DNA from: Cupriavidus sp. YR651
Lineage (GTDB): Bacteria; Pseudomonadota; Gammaproteobacteria; Burkholderiales; Burkholderiaceae
DNA length: 64,000 nucleotides
Assembly (NCBI RefSeq): GCF_900101625.1
Contig: NZ_FMYZ01000006.1
Location: forward strand, 124,001-188,000
Direction: 5' to 3'
The position numbers were made by a program, and so were the translations under genes. The first letter of the stretch is position 1. The number at the start of each line of letters is the position of its first letter. The notes below the pieces were generated by a model that saw only the letters and a program-made list of their open reading frames with translations, did not search any database and had not been told where the DNA came from. This document shows positions 34,022 through 41,980 of the stretch, one piece after another.

Positions 34022-36094
34022 ATGAATCGCATCGGACAACACCTGTTGTGGCTGGCCGTCGCCGTCCTCGGCGCGTTTGCCTTCGCCACCGTCGCGCTGT
34101 CGCGCGGGGAAGCCGTCAGCGCACTGTGGATCGTGGTTGCCGCGCTCTGCATCTACCTGATCGCCTACCGCTACTACAGCCGCTTCATCGCCGACAAGGT
34201 GATGCAGCTGGACCCCAAACGCATGACGCCCGCCTGGCGCCATAACGACGGCCTGGACTACGTGCCGACCAACAAGGCGGTGCTGTTTGGCCACCACTTT
34301 GCCGCGATCGCCGGTGCCGGACCGCTGGTCGGCCCCGTGCTGGCCGCGCAGATGGGCTACATGCCCGGCATGCTGTGGATCCTGGCCGGCGTGGTGTTCG
34401 CGGGTGCGGTGCAGGACTTCATGATCCTGTTCATCTCCACGCGCCGCGACGGCCGCAGCCTGGGCGACCTGGTGAAGTCCGAGATGGGCACCGTGCCCGG
34501 CATGATCGCGCTGTTCGGCTGCTTCATGATCATGATCATCATCCTGGCGGTGCTGGCGCTGATCGTGGTGAAGGCGCTGGCGGGCTCGCCCTGGGGCACG
34601 TTCACCGTGGCGGTGACGATCCCCATCGCGCTCTTCATGGGGATCTATACGCGCTACATCCGCCCGGGCCGCATCGGCGAGGTGTCGGTGATCGGCTTCG
34701 TGCTGCTGATGCTGGCCATCATCGGCGGCCAGTACGTGCATGAAAGCGCCGTGCTGGCGCCGCTGTTCACGTACGACGGCAAGGCACTGACGTGGATGCT
34801 GATCATCTACGGCTTCATCGCCGCCGTGCTGCCGGTGTGGCTGCTGCTGGCACCGCGCGACTATCTGTCGACGTTCCTGAAGATCGGCACGATCATCGCG
34901 CTGGCCATCGGCATCCTGATCGTGGCGCCGGAGCTGAAGATGCCGGCCTTCACGCAGTTTGCCCAGGGCGGTGGCCCGGTGTGGTCGGGCAACCTGTTCC
35001 CGTTCCTCTTCATCACCATCGCCTGCGGCGCGGTGTCGGGCTTCCACGCGCTGATCTCGTCGGGCACCACGCCCAAGCTGCTGGAGAACGAGTCGCACGC
35101 ACGCTTCATCGGCTATGGCGCCATGCTGGCCGAGTCGTTCGTCGCCATCATGGCCCTGGTGGCCGCGTCGGTGATCGAACCCGGTGTGTACTTCGCCATG
35201 AACAGCCCGGCCGCCGTGATCGGCACCACGCCGGACGCCGTGGCGCAGGTCGTGTCGACGTGGGGCTTTGTCATCACGCCCGACGTGCTGATCCAGACCG
35301 CCAAGGACGTGGGCGAAAACACCATCATCTCGCGCGCCGGCGGCGCACCGACGCTGGCCGTGGGCATCGCCCATATCCTGCACCAGGTGGTCGGCGGCCA
35401 GGCCATGATGGCCTTCTGGTACCACTTCGCCATCCTGTTCGAAGCGCTGTTCATCCTGACCGCCGTCGACGCGGGCACCCGCGCCGGCCGGTTCATGCTG
35501 CAAGACCTGCTGGGCAGCTTCGTGCCGTCGATGCGCCGCACGGACTCGCTGCCGGCCAACCTGATCGCCACGGCGCTGACCGTGGCTGCCTGGGGCTACT
35601 TCCTCTACCAGGGCGTGGTGGATCCGCTCGGCGGCATCAACACGCTGTGGCCGCTGTTCGGCATCTCCAACCAGATGCTGGCCGCCGTGGCGCTGGTGCT
35701 GGGCACGTGCGTGCTGGTCAAGATGAAGCGCGGCCAGTACGCCTGGGTGACGCTGGTGCCTACCGTGTGGCTGCTGATCTGCACGCTGACCGCCGGCTGG
35801 CAGAAGCTGTTCGACGCCGATCCGAAGGTCAGCTTCCTGACCCACGCGGCAAAGTTCAGCGATGCCATCGCCCAGGGCAAGGTGCTGGCGCCGGCCAAGT
35901 CGATGGAACAGATGCACCGCATCGTCTTCAATGACTACCTGGATGCCGGCCTGTGCGCGCTGTTCATGTTCGTGGTGCTGTCGATCGTGTTCTACGGGTT
36001 CAGGACGGCGATGCAGGCTCGCAACCAGTCGCGCCGCACCGACAGCGAAACGCCGTTCGAGCCGATGCCTGGCGCGGCTTCGGCACAATCCTGA
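34022..36094 (+). CDS. cstA: Carbon starvation protein CstA / BtsT-like transporter
   Basis: The 690-residue membrane protein starts at 34022, with GAGGAG ten bases upstream. It has about 16-18 membrane helices. CstA-family motifs include FGHHFAAIAGAGPLVGPVLA and FHALISSGTTPKLLENESHA. E. coli CstA was linked to peptide uptake and BtsT/YjiY is a pyruvate/proton symporter; this protein could do either. The ybdD homologue follows by 16 bp. The divergent Cache kinase/LuxR pair suggests ligand-triggered expression, as BtsSR controls btsT in E. coli, though that kinase is of a different type. Confidence 0.95.
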   Translation: MNRIGQHLLWLAVAVLGAFAFATVALSRGEAVSALWIVVAALCIYLIAYRYYSRFIADKVMQLDPKRMTPAWRHNDGLDYVPTNKAVLFGHHFAAIAGAGPLVGPVLAAQMGYMPGMLWILAGVVFAGAVQDFMILFISTRRDGRSLGDLVKSEMGTVPGMIALFGCFMIMIIILAVLALIVVKALAGSPWGTFTVAVTIPIALFMGIYTRYIRPGRIGEVSVIGFVLLMLAIIGGQYVHESAVLAPLFTYDGKALTWMLIIYGFIAAVLPVWLLLAPRDYLSTFLKIGTIIALAIGILIVAPELKMPAFTQFAQGGGPVWSGNLFPFLFITIACGAVSGFHALISSGTTPKLLENESHARFIGYGAMLAESFVAIMALVAASVIEPGVYFAMNSPAAVIGTTPDAVAQVVSTWGFVITPDVLIQTAKDVGENTIISRAGGAPTLAVGIAHILHQVVGGQAMMAFWYHFAILFEALFILTAVDAGTRAGRFMLQDLLGSFVPSMRRTDSLPANLIATALTVAAWGYFLYQGVVDPLGGINTLWPLFGISNQMLAAVALVLGTCVLVKMKRGQYAWVTLVPTVWLLICTLTAGWQKLFDADPKVSFLTHAAKFSDAIAQGKVLAPAKSMEQMHRIVFNDYLDAGLCALFMFVVLSIVFYGFRTAMQARNQSRRTDSETPFEPMPGAASAQS

Positions 36095-36110
36095 TCCGCG
36101 GAGGGCCGCC

Positions 36111-36305
36111 ATGCTGGAACAAATCGGCACCATGGGCCGCTATCTGGGCCAATCGCTGCGACTGATGGTCGGGCTCCCCGACTACCAGACCTATGTGGCC
36201 CACATGGAAAGCACGCACCCCGACCGCGCGCCCATGACGTACGAGGAGTTTTTCCGCGAACGCCAGGAGGCCCGCTACGGCGGCGGTCAGGGCAAGTGCT
36301 GCTAG
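36111..36305 (+). CDS. ybdD: YbdD/YjiX family (DUF466) small protein
   Basis: The 64-residue protein starts at the ATG at 36111, with a strong GGAGG site 6-10 bases upstream; a longer open frame in the same phase starts within cstA and lacks homology there. The product (MLEQIGTMGRYLGQSLRLMV, then GLPDYQTYVAHMESTHP and YGGGQGKCC) matches the small proteins invariably found after cstA/btsT. E. coli work suggests they are needed for the transporter to function. The Cys-Cys end is a family trait. Confidence 0.93.
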   Translation: MLEQIGTMGRYLGQSLRLMVGLPDYQTYVAHMESTHPDRAPMTYEEFFRERQEARYGGGQGKCC

Positions 36306-36367
36306 ACTGCGCGGCGCGGCGTGTGGGCTGATCGTCATCGGCCAGCCCGCATGCCTTGCACACCACA

Positions 36368-36391
36368 AGGGCGGTCCCGCAGGGCCGCCCT
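36368..36391 (+). terminator. Possible terminator of cstA-ybdD
   Basis: AGGGCGG and CCGCCCT pair across an internal CCC/GGG stem, about 60 nt after the ybdD stop. The T-rich run after it is interrupted, so it may be weak. Confidence 0.45.
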
Positions 36392-36528
36392 GTTGCGTTT
36401 ACGCTGCGACTTTGCGCCGTTAGATACCGTTTCTGGAGTGGGTTACAGGGCCTCACAACTCGTTACAGCAACGGCAGGGCTCCTTCTCTACACTCCGCTT
36501 CCAGATGCACGACTCAACCAAGGAAAAA

Positions 36529-36969
36529 ATGATGTCTCGCCATCCTGTTCGCAACCTGACCCTGGCCCTTGCCCTTTCGGCAGCAGCACTGCCGGCGTTT
36601 GCAGGGGGTGACCTCAACAATGCACTCGGCGGCGGCCTGGGTGGCGTGGCGGGTGCCGCCGTGGGCGGCGCGCTCGGCGGCAGCACCGGCGCCGTGATCG
36701 GCGGCGCGGTAGGCGGCGGCGCGGGTGGCGCAGTCACCTCCAACCGTCGCGAGCGCACCGGCGCCATCATCGGCGGTGCCCTGGGTGGCGGCGCCGGTAC
36801 GGCGGCCGGCAACGCCATGGGCGGCCGCACCGGTGGCCTGGTAGGCGCCGGCCTGGGTGGCGCCGCGGGCGCGGCGCTGGGCGGCAATGTGTCGCGCAGC
36901 AACTCCTACGACGACGACCGCCGCTACTACAAGCGCAGCAAGCATCGCCGTCATCACCACGACGACTGA
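36529..36969 (+). CDS. Glycine-zipper secreted or outer-membrane protein
   Basis: The 146-residue product starts at 36529 (MMSRHPVRNL) after AAGGAAAA. A signal peptide ends at ALPAFA. The mature part is a long glycine zipper (GGGLGGVAGAAVGGALGGST, then GAVIGGAVGGGAGGAV, and two more such blocks) broken by NRRERTGAI. The end is DDDRRYYKRSKHRRHHHDD, acidic then basic and His-rich. Such Gly-zipper proteins insert in or coat the envelope; no precise function is known. The His/Asp tail could bind metal, which is speculation. It is a single-gene unit closed by a terminator. Confidence 0.88.
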   Translation: MMSRHPVRNLTLALALSAAALPAFAGGDLNNALGGGLGGVAGAAVGGALGGSTGAVIGGAVGGGAGGAVTSNRRERTGAIIGGALGGGAGTAAGNAMGGRTGGLVGAGLGGAAGAALGGNVSRSNSYDDDRRYYKRSKHRRHHHDD

Positions 36970-36985
36970 TCCTCGCAGCAATGAG

Positions 36986-37012
36986 AAACGGGCCATCACG
37001 GCCCGTTTTTTT
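36986..37012 (+). terminator. Intrinsic terminator of the glycine-zipper gene
   Basis: AAACGGGCC and GGCCCGTTT form a 9-bp stem around ATCAC, followed by more T residues, 17 nt after the stop. Confidence 0.92.
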
Positions 37013-37053
37013 ATCCCGAGTTTTTGTCCCGGGTTCGCGCTGCAGCGCACAAA

Positions 37054-37088
37054 CAAAAAGCCCGTACCGGGAAGGTACGGGCTTTTTG
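37054..37088 (-). terminator. Intrinsic terminator of the repeat-protein gene
   Basis: A perfect 15-bp stem (CAAAAAGCCCGTACC with its complement) closes a 5-nt loop, with T-runs at both ends. It lies 20 nt past the stop of the minus-strand repeat-protein gene and may also back up the plus-strand terminator just before. Confidence 0.93.
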
Positions 37089-37108
37089 TCGAATGCGGAA
37101 AGCGCGGA

Positions 37109-37366
37109 TCAGAGGGCAGCGCCGTCGGTGTAGACGTCGAACTTGCCAGCCCTGGCACCGTCGGTGAAAGTGTCGAACTTGCCACCCGAGCGGGCGCCAT
37201 CGGCGAAGGAGTCAAACTTGCCGGCCTTCGCGCCATCCGTGAAGGTATCGAACTTGCCGGCCTTGGCGCCGTCGGTGAAGGTGTCGAACTTGCCAGCCTT
37301 GGCGAAGGCGGGGGCGGCCGACAGGGCCAGGGTCAGGGCAGCGATCAGGGCAAATTGGCGCTTCAT
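37109..37366 (-). CDS. Small secreted protein made of five 12-13-residue repeats
   Basis: The 85-residue product starts at 37366 (AGGA 8-11 bases upstream). Residues 1-22 are a signal peptide ending APAFA. Everything after is five tandem repeats: KAGKFDTFTDGA twice, KAGKFDSFADGA, RSGGKFDTFTDGA and RAGKFDVYTDGA, then AL. The repeats conserve GKFD and DGA, giving regular Lys/Asp/Phe spacing. The gene is monocistronic with its own terminator and diverges from a LysR regulator. I recognise no characterised family; similar short repeat proteins occur in Burkholderiaceae. A periplasmic structural, ligand- or cation-binding role is possible but unproven. Confidence 0.85.
   Translation of the reverse strand: MKRQFALIAALTLALSAAPAFAKAGKFDTFTDGAKAGKFDTFTDGAKAGKFDSFADGARSGGKFDTFTDGARAGKFDVYTDGAAL
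37112..37300 (-). repeat. 36/39-bp coding tandem repeats (five copies)
   Basis: The mature region of the small secreted protein is encoded by five copies of a 36-bp unit (one is 39 bp). Copies differ at some positions, yet the GKFD and DGA codons are kept, suggesting amplification followed by selection on the protein. Confidence 0.85.
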
Positions 37367-37475
37367 GGCGAATCCTTTTTGTTTGGAAGATGCCAGCCTC
37401 GACGTACGTTTGCTGCGATGCGGCACCAGATGCTGCGATATTAGGCATTTCCCTGATATGAATAAATATTGCGCT

Positions 37476-37494
37476 CCACAATGATTGATTGTGG
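37476..37494. promoter_or_regulatory. Perfect inverted repeat, candidate LysR operator
   Basis: CCACAAT and ATTGTGG are perfect 7-bp arms separated by GATTG, in an AT-rich stretch 61 bp upstream of the LysR start and 110 bp from the divergent repeat-protein start. Size and position suit LysR control of both genes. Confidence 0.55.
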
Positions 37495-37554
37495 TTTCAA
37501 CAATAAATCGCCCGGATCGTGTAAAGGTTCACGGGGTAATCGGGAGACTATGTC

Positions 37555-38484
37555 ATGGATCGGCTTCAATCGATGCGCGTCTTCGCCAAAGTGGTCGAGC
37601 TTGGCAGCTTTGCCCGTGCGGCGCAGCAATTGGAGATGTCCAACGCCGTCGTGACGCGCTATGTGGCGGACCTGGAGAGCCATCTCGGCACCCGCTTGCT
37701 CAATCGCACGACGCGCAGCCTGTCCCTGACGGATGCCGGCGAAACCTATCTGCAACGCTGTTCCCAGATCCTGGAAGACGTGGAAGAGGCGGAATCCGTC
37801 GTCACTGCGCGGAGCCAGTCGCTATCGGGCACGCTGCGGCTGGTCACCCCGGTCATGTTCGGCCTGCACCTGCTGCCGCAGACGTTGGAACGCTTCCAGC
37901 GGCTCTATCCGGATGTGGTCTTCGACGTCCAGTTGTCCGACCGGATTGTCGACATCGTGGAAGAGGGCCGGGACGTCGGCGTGATGCTGTCAGACCTGGG
38001 GCTCGGCTCGCACCTGGTGGCGCGGCCGCTGATTTCCGCGGAGATCATCCTCTGCGCATCCCCAGGTTACCTGCGCGAGCATCCCCCGCTGCGCAACGCC
38101 CACGACCTGACCAGCCACCGCTGCATCGCCATGCGGCTGCCCAATGCCGAGCACGAGTGGACGCTGTCCGGCCCCGAGGGCGAACTGACCGTGCCGATCC
38201 GCCCGGGCCTGCTGTGCAGCAATGCCGAGCTGGCGCACCAGGCGGCGCTGGCCAATATGGGTATCGCGATGTTGTCGTCCTACCTGGCGCGGCCCAACAT
38301 CGAAGCCGGCCGGCTGACGCACATCCTGCAGCAGTACCAGTTGCCGCGTCGCGACGTGAGCGTCGTCTACCCCAGCCGGAAATTCCTGCCGACCAAGGTA
38401 CGGGCGTTTATCGATTTCCTGCTTGAGGAAGGGAACAAGCGCGTCGTCGAGGCATCACCGACAGTGGCGCACACGCACAAGTAA
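37555..38484 (+). CDS. LysR-family transcriptional regulator
   Basis: The 309-residue regulator starts MDRLQSMRVFAKVVELGSFA with GGGAG ten bases upstream. The winged helix-turn-helix covers about residues 1-60 (SFARAAQQLEMSNAVVTRYV, then RLLNRTTRSLSLTDAG). The effector domain resembles the CrgA/DmlR-like group (GTLRLVTPVMFGLHLLPQTL). It diverges from the repeat-protein gene over 188 bp carrying a perfect dyad, so control of that neighbour and itself is likely. Effector unknown. Confidence 0.94.
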   Translation: MDRLQSMRVFAKVVELGSFARAAQQLEMSNAVVTRYVADLESHLGTRLLNRTTRSLSLTDAGETYLQRCSQILEDVEEAESVVTARSQSLSGTLRLVTPVMFGLHLLPQTLERFQRLYPDVVFDVQLSDRIVDIVEEGRDVGVMLSDLGLGSHLVARPLISAEIILCASPGYLREHPPLRNAHDLTSHRCIAMRLPNAEHEWTLSGPEGELTVPIRPGLLCSNAELAHQAALANMGIAMLSSYLARPNIEAGRLTHILQQYQLPRRDVSVVYPSRKFLPTKVRAFIDFLLEEGNKRVVEASPTVAHTHK

Positions 38485-38535
38485 GCGCAGGGAAGAAACG
38501 CAGGGGGACGGCGCAGGAGAGGCGCGGAGGGAGAA

Positions 38536-38563
38536 CAGCGGCGGGGCGGGCGCCCCGGCCGCT
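38536..38563. other. GC-rich hairpin between convergent LysR and topB
   Basis: CAGCGG...CCGCTG with an inner GGGGCG/CGCCCC stem makes a long GC hairpin in the 88-bp convergent gap. No T-run follows on either strand, so it may act as a factor-assisted terminator. Confidence 0.35.
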
Positions 38564-38572
38564 GGTGAGCGA

Positions 38573-41293
38573 TTACTCTTCGGCGTCAGCCGTTGCCTTT
38601 GCGGCGACGCGGGCCTTCTTGGCCGCAGGGGTCTTGGTTGCCGCGGTCTTGGTTGCAGCCGTCTTGGCCGGTGCCTTGGCCGCGGCCTTCTTCGCCGGCG
38701 CTTTCTTCGCGGCTACCTTCTTGGCGGCGACCTTCACCGGTGCTTCCTCGGCCTCGGCCGTCTTGGCGGCGCCCTTCGCGGCACCCTTGGCAGCAGTCTT
38801 GGCCGCCGCGCCCTTGGCCCCGGCCTTGGGTTCGCGCACTTCGAACTCGAAGCCGATCTTGCCGTCCGGCTGCTTGGCCAGGAAAGCCTTGAAGTTGCGT
38901 CCCGTACGCGACGACTTGAAGCCGGTCAGCAAATCCGTCTTGCCGTCGGTCAGCAGCTTGCCGATCTGCTCACGCGAGATTTCCTGCTGCAGGATGATCT
39001 TGCCGGTCGTGAAATCGCACGACTTGGGCGCGCCGACAGCGTTTTCGCACACGTACTTCATGCCGTGCTCGTAGACCGAGCCGCCGCACTTCGGACAATT
39101 ACCCACTGGCGTCTGCTCGCTGAAGTCCACCGGCTCGCCATCGCCTTCGTCATCGTTCTGACCGAAGTCGAACTCCATCTTCCAGTGGTCTTCGTCGTCC
39201 TTGGCCAGCTTGAGAATGGCGGCAAACGGGCGGCCCATCTTGCTGCGGAAGCCCTGCAGCGGACCGATTTCCTTCTTGAGCAGCAGTTCCTCGACCTCTT
39301 CGATCTCGAACTGGCGGCCGCCGGGGATCTTGCTGATCGAGAACTCGCACGCGGTGCAGGCAAAGCGGCGGTAGTTCTCCTTGACCTGGCCGCCGCACTG
39401 CGGGCACGGCGTGTCCAGCGTGGCGTAGTCGCCGGGGATCGTGTCGCTGTCGTATTCCTTGGCGCGCTTGACGATCTGCTGCGTCATCTGCGCGATCTCG
39501 CGCATGAATTCGTCGCGCTTCAGGCGGCCGCGCTCGATCTGCGAGAGCTTGTGCTCCCACTCGCCGGTCAGTTCCGCCTGCGTGAGTTCTTCCACGCCCA
39601 GGCCGCGCAGCAGCGTCATCAGCTGGAACGCCTTGGCCGTGGGAATCAGTTCGCGGCCTTCGCGAACCAGATATTTCTCAGTCAGCAGACCTTCGATGAT
39701 GGCCGCGCGCGTCGCCGGCGTGCCCAGGCCCTTGCCGGCCATGGCTTCGCGCAGGGCGTCGTCGTCCACCAGCTTGCCGGCGCCTTCCATGGCGGACAGC
39801 AGCGTCGCTTCGTTGTAGCGCGCGGGCGGCTTGGTCGTCAGGCCGACGCTCTCGACCTTGTCGGTCTTGACCTTCTCGCCCTTGGCCACCGGCACCAGGT
39901 TGGCAGCATCCTTGTCGCCCTGGGCCTCGCGGCCGTAGATCACCAGCCAGCCCGGGTTGACCAGCACCTTTCCTTCGGTCTTGAAGTGATGGCCGGCCAC
40001 CTCCGTGATGCGGGTCGTGACCTGGAACTCGGCCGCCGGGAAAAACACGGCCAGGAAGCGGCGCACGACCAGGTCGTACAGCTTCTGCTCGGGTTCCGAC
40101 AGGTTCTTGGGCGCCTGCAGCGTCGGGATGATAGCGAAGTGGTCGCTGATCTTGCTGTTGTCGAAGATCCGTTTGTTCGGCTTGATCCAGCCGCTGGAAA
40201 GAACCTTCTTTGCGTGCGGCAGGTAGTTCGGCGAGCTGTCGGCCAGCATGTCCATGGTCTGCTTGACCGTGTCGAGGTAATCCTCGGGCAGCGCGCGCGC
40301 ATCGGTACGCGGGTACGTCAGCACCTTGTGCTTTTCATACAGCGCCTGGGCCAGGCCCAGCGTGTTCTTGGCCGAGAAGCCGAAGCGCGAGTTGGCTTCG
40401 CGCTGCAACGTGGTCAGGTCGAACAGGGCCGGCGACTGCTGCGTCGACGGCTTGGACTCCTCCGTGACGGTGCCCGGCTTGTCGCGGCAGGCGGCCACGA
40501 TGCTCTTGGCTTCCGCCTCGCTCCACAGACGCGAATCGCGTGCCTCGGGATCGAACTCGCTTTTCTTGAACTTGGGATCGAACCAGCGGCCTTCGTACAG
40601 GCCGCCGGCGGCGATGAACTCGGCGTGGACTTCCCAATAGTCGCGCGGCACGAAGTGCTTGATCTTCTCTTCACGCTCCACCACGATCGACAGCGTCGGG
40701 GTCTGCACCCGGCCCACCGTGGTCAGGAAGAAGCCGCCGCCCTTGCTGTTGAAGGCGGTCATGGCGCGCGTGCCGTTGATGCCGACCAGCCAGTCGGCCT
40801 CGGAACGGCAACGGGCGGCATCGGCCAGCGGCATCATTTCCAGATCCTCGCGCAGCGCGGAGAACCCGTCGCGAATGGCCTGCGGCGTCATCGACTGCAG
40901 CCACAGCCGGCGCACCGGCTGCTTGGCCTTGGCCTGCTGCGCGATCAGGCGGAAGATCAGTTCCCCCTCGCGCCCCGCATCGCAGGCGTTGATCAGCGCG
41001 GTCACGTCCTTGCGCTTGATCAGGCGGTTCAGCACCTTCAGGCGCGACTCGGTCTTGGCGATCGGGCGCAGGTCGAAATGCGGCGGAATCACCGGCAGGT
41101 TGGCGAAGCTCCACTTGCCGCGCTTGACCTCGTATTCGTCCGGAGCGGCAATTTCCACCAGGTGGCCCACGGCCGAGGACAGCACGTAGTCGTCGCTCTC
41201 GAAGTACTCGTCGTGCTTGGCAAAGCCCCCGAGGGCGCGCGCGATATCGGCGGCGACCGATGGCTTTTCCGCGATGATGAGGGCTTTAGACAT
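38573..41293 (-). CDS. topB: DNA topoisomerase III with histone-like C-terminal tail
   Basis: The 906-residue type IA topoisomerase relaxes and decatenates DNA by single-strand passage. The Toprim domain has IIAEKPSVAADIARAL and the metal-binding DAGREGELIF. The catalytic Tyr is in LTYPRTDARALPEDY (residue about 325). Two zinc-ribbon-like modules follow: CPQCGGQVKENYRRFACTAC, and CPKCGGSVYEHGMKYVC. From about residue 825 the protein turns into a Lys/Ala/Pro repeat (KVAAKKVAAKKAPAKKAAAK) like histone H1 or AlgP. E. coli TopB has about 650 residues; the extra length is the zinc modules and this tail. Confidence 0.96.
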   Translation of the reverse strand: MSKALIIAEKPSVAADIARALGGFAKHDEYFESDDYVLSSAVGHLVEIAAPDEYEVKRGKWSFANLPVIPPHFDLRPIAKTESRLKVLNRLIKRKDVTALINACDAGREGELIFRLIAQQAKAKQPVRRLWLQSMTPQAIRDGFSALREDLEMMPLADAARCRSEADWLVGINGTRAMTAFNSKGGGFFLTTVGRVQTPTLSIVVEREEKIKHFVPRDYWEVHAEFIAAGGLYEGRWFDPKFKKSEFDPEARDSRLWSEAEAKSIVAACRDKPGTVTEESKPSTQQSPALFDLTTLQREANSRFGFSAKNTLGLAQALYEKHKVLTYPRTDARALPEDYLDTVKQTMDMLADSSPNYLPHAKKVLSSGWIKPNKRIFDNSKISDHFAIIPTLQAPKNLSEPEQKLYDLVVRRFLAVFFPAAEFQVTTRITEVAGHHFKTEGKVLVNPGWLVIYGREAQGDKDAANLVPVAKGEKVKTDKVESVGLTTKPPARYNEATLLSAMEGAGKLVDDDALREAMAGKGLGTPATRAAIIEGLLTEKYLVREGRELIPTAKAFQLMTLLRGLGVEELTQAELTGEWEHKLSQIERGRLKRDEFMREIAQMTQQIVKRAKEYDSDTIPGDYATLDTPCPQCGGQVKENYRRFACTACEFSISKIPGGRQFEIEEVEELLLKKEIGPLQGFRSKMGRPFAAILKLAKDDEDHWKMEFDFGQNDDEGDGEPVDFSEQTPVGNCPKCGGSVYEHGMKYVCENAVGAPKSCDFTTGKIILQQEISREQIGKLLTDGKTDLLTGFKSSRTGRNFKAFLAKQPDGKIGFEFEVREPKAGAKGAAAKTAAKGAAKGAAKTAEAEEAPVKVAAKKVAAKKAPAKKAAAKAPAKTAATKTAATKTPAAKKARVAAKATADAEE

Positions 41294-41457
41294 TGAACGG
41301 GTCCTTGCGGCACCGCTCCCTCATGGGAAGTCAGCGCCTCTTGAATTGCACTGCAAACTATGTAAACAGCACGGCTGGGGCTTTGAGGCGCCAATAATAA
41401 GCGCGGTTCCGACGGCCGTGCAAGCAACGCCACCCGCGCAGCGGGCGGCAGCAAGAC

Positions 41458-41859
41458 TCAGCGGTCGTCGTTCTCAAGCAACCAGTCGAGCACTTCAGGG
41501 ATTTCCGATGTGGCCGTCGGCATCGCTACGCCGCGGTCCAGCATGCGCCCCAGTACTTCCAGGTGCGGCAGCACTGTGCCGTAAAAATGCGGTGCGCCAC
41601 CGCCAATCGGCTGAATCAGCACCGTGGGAAAATTCTCGATATCGATGTCCTCGCCAAGTCGGTCGGCGTGGGTTTCGATGTCGATCCACACAAAGCAATC
41701 GTCGGGATGGCGTCCGGCCATCGCCGCAAACCCGCTCATGTACTCCTTGCACGTCCCGCACCAGTCCGCGCACAGGCAGGCCACCAGCCGGCCACGTGGC
41801 CGCTGGGCCAGCGCCTGGCGGACGGCACCGGGATCTTGCTCGGGAAAGTAAACGGTCAT
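41458..41859 (-). CDS. Thioredoxin-family protein
   Basis: The 133-residue protein starts MTVYFPEQDPGAVRQA at 41859; the frame continues upstream without homology. A thioredoxin fold is indicated by LVACLCADWCGTCKEYMSGF, with the CxxC active site CGTC preceded by Trp, and by the cis-Pro segment DIENFPTVLIQPIG. No signal peptide is seen, so it is cytosolic. It lies between topB and dprA on the same strand. A general disulfide reductase role is likely; its partner is unknown. Confidence 0.9.
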   Translation of the reverse strand: MTVYFPEQDPGAVRQALAQRPRGRLVACLCADWCGTCKEYMSGFAAMAGRHPDDCFVWIDIETHADRLGEDIDIENFPTVLIQPIGGGAPHFYGTVLPHLEVLGRMLDRGVAMPTATSEIPEVLDWLLENDDR

Positions 41860-41980
41860 GACGGTTGAAACATGAGCCTCAGGCGGCACCGGATGCGGCA
41901 GATTGTAGCGATATTGCCGCGACGGGCCGCTGCACCTCGAAAATTGGTCGTCGTCGTGTCGTTGTAGCGTCCTCGCAAAA

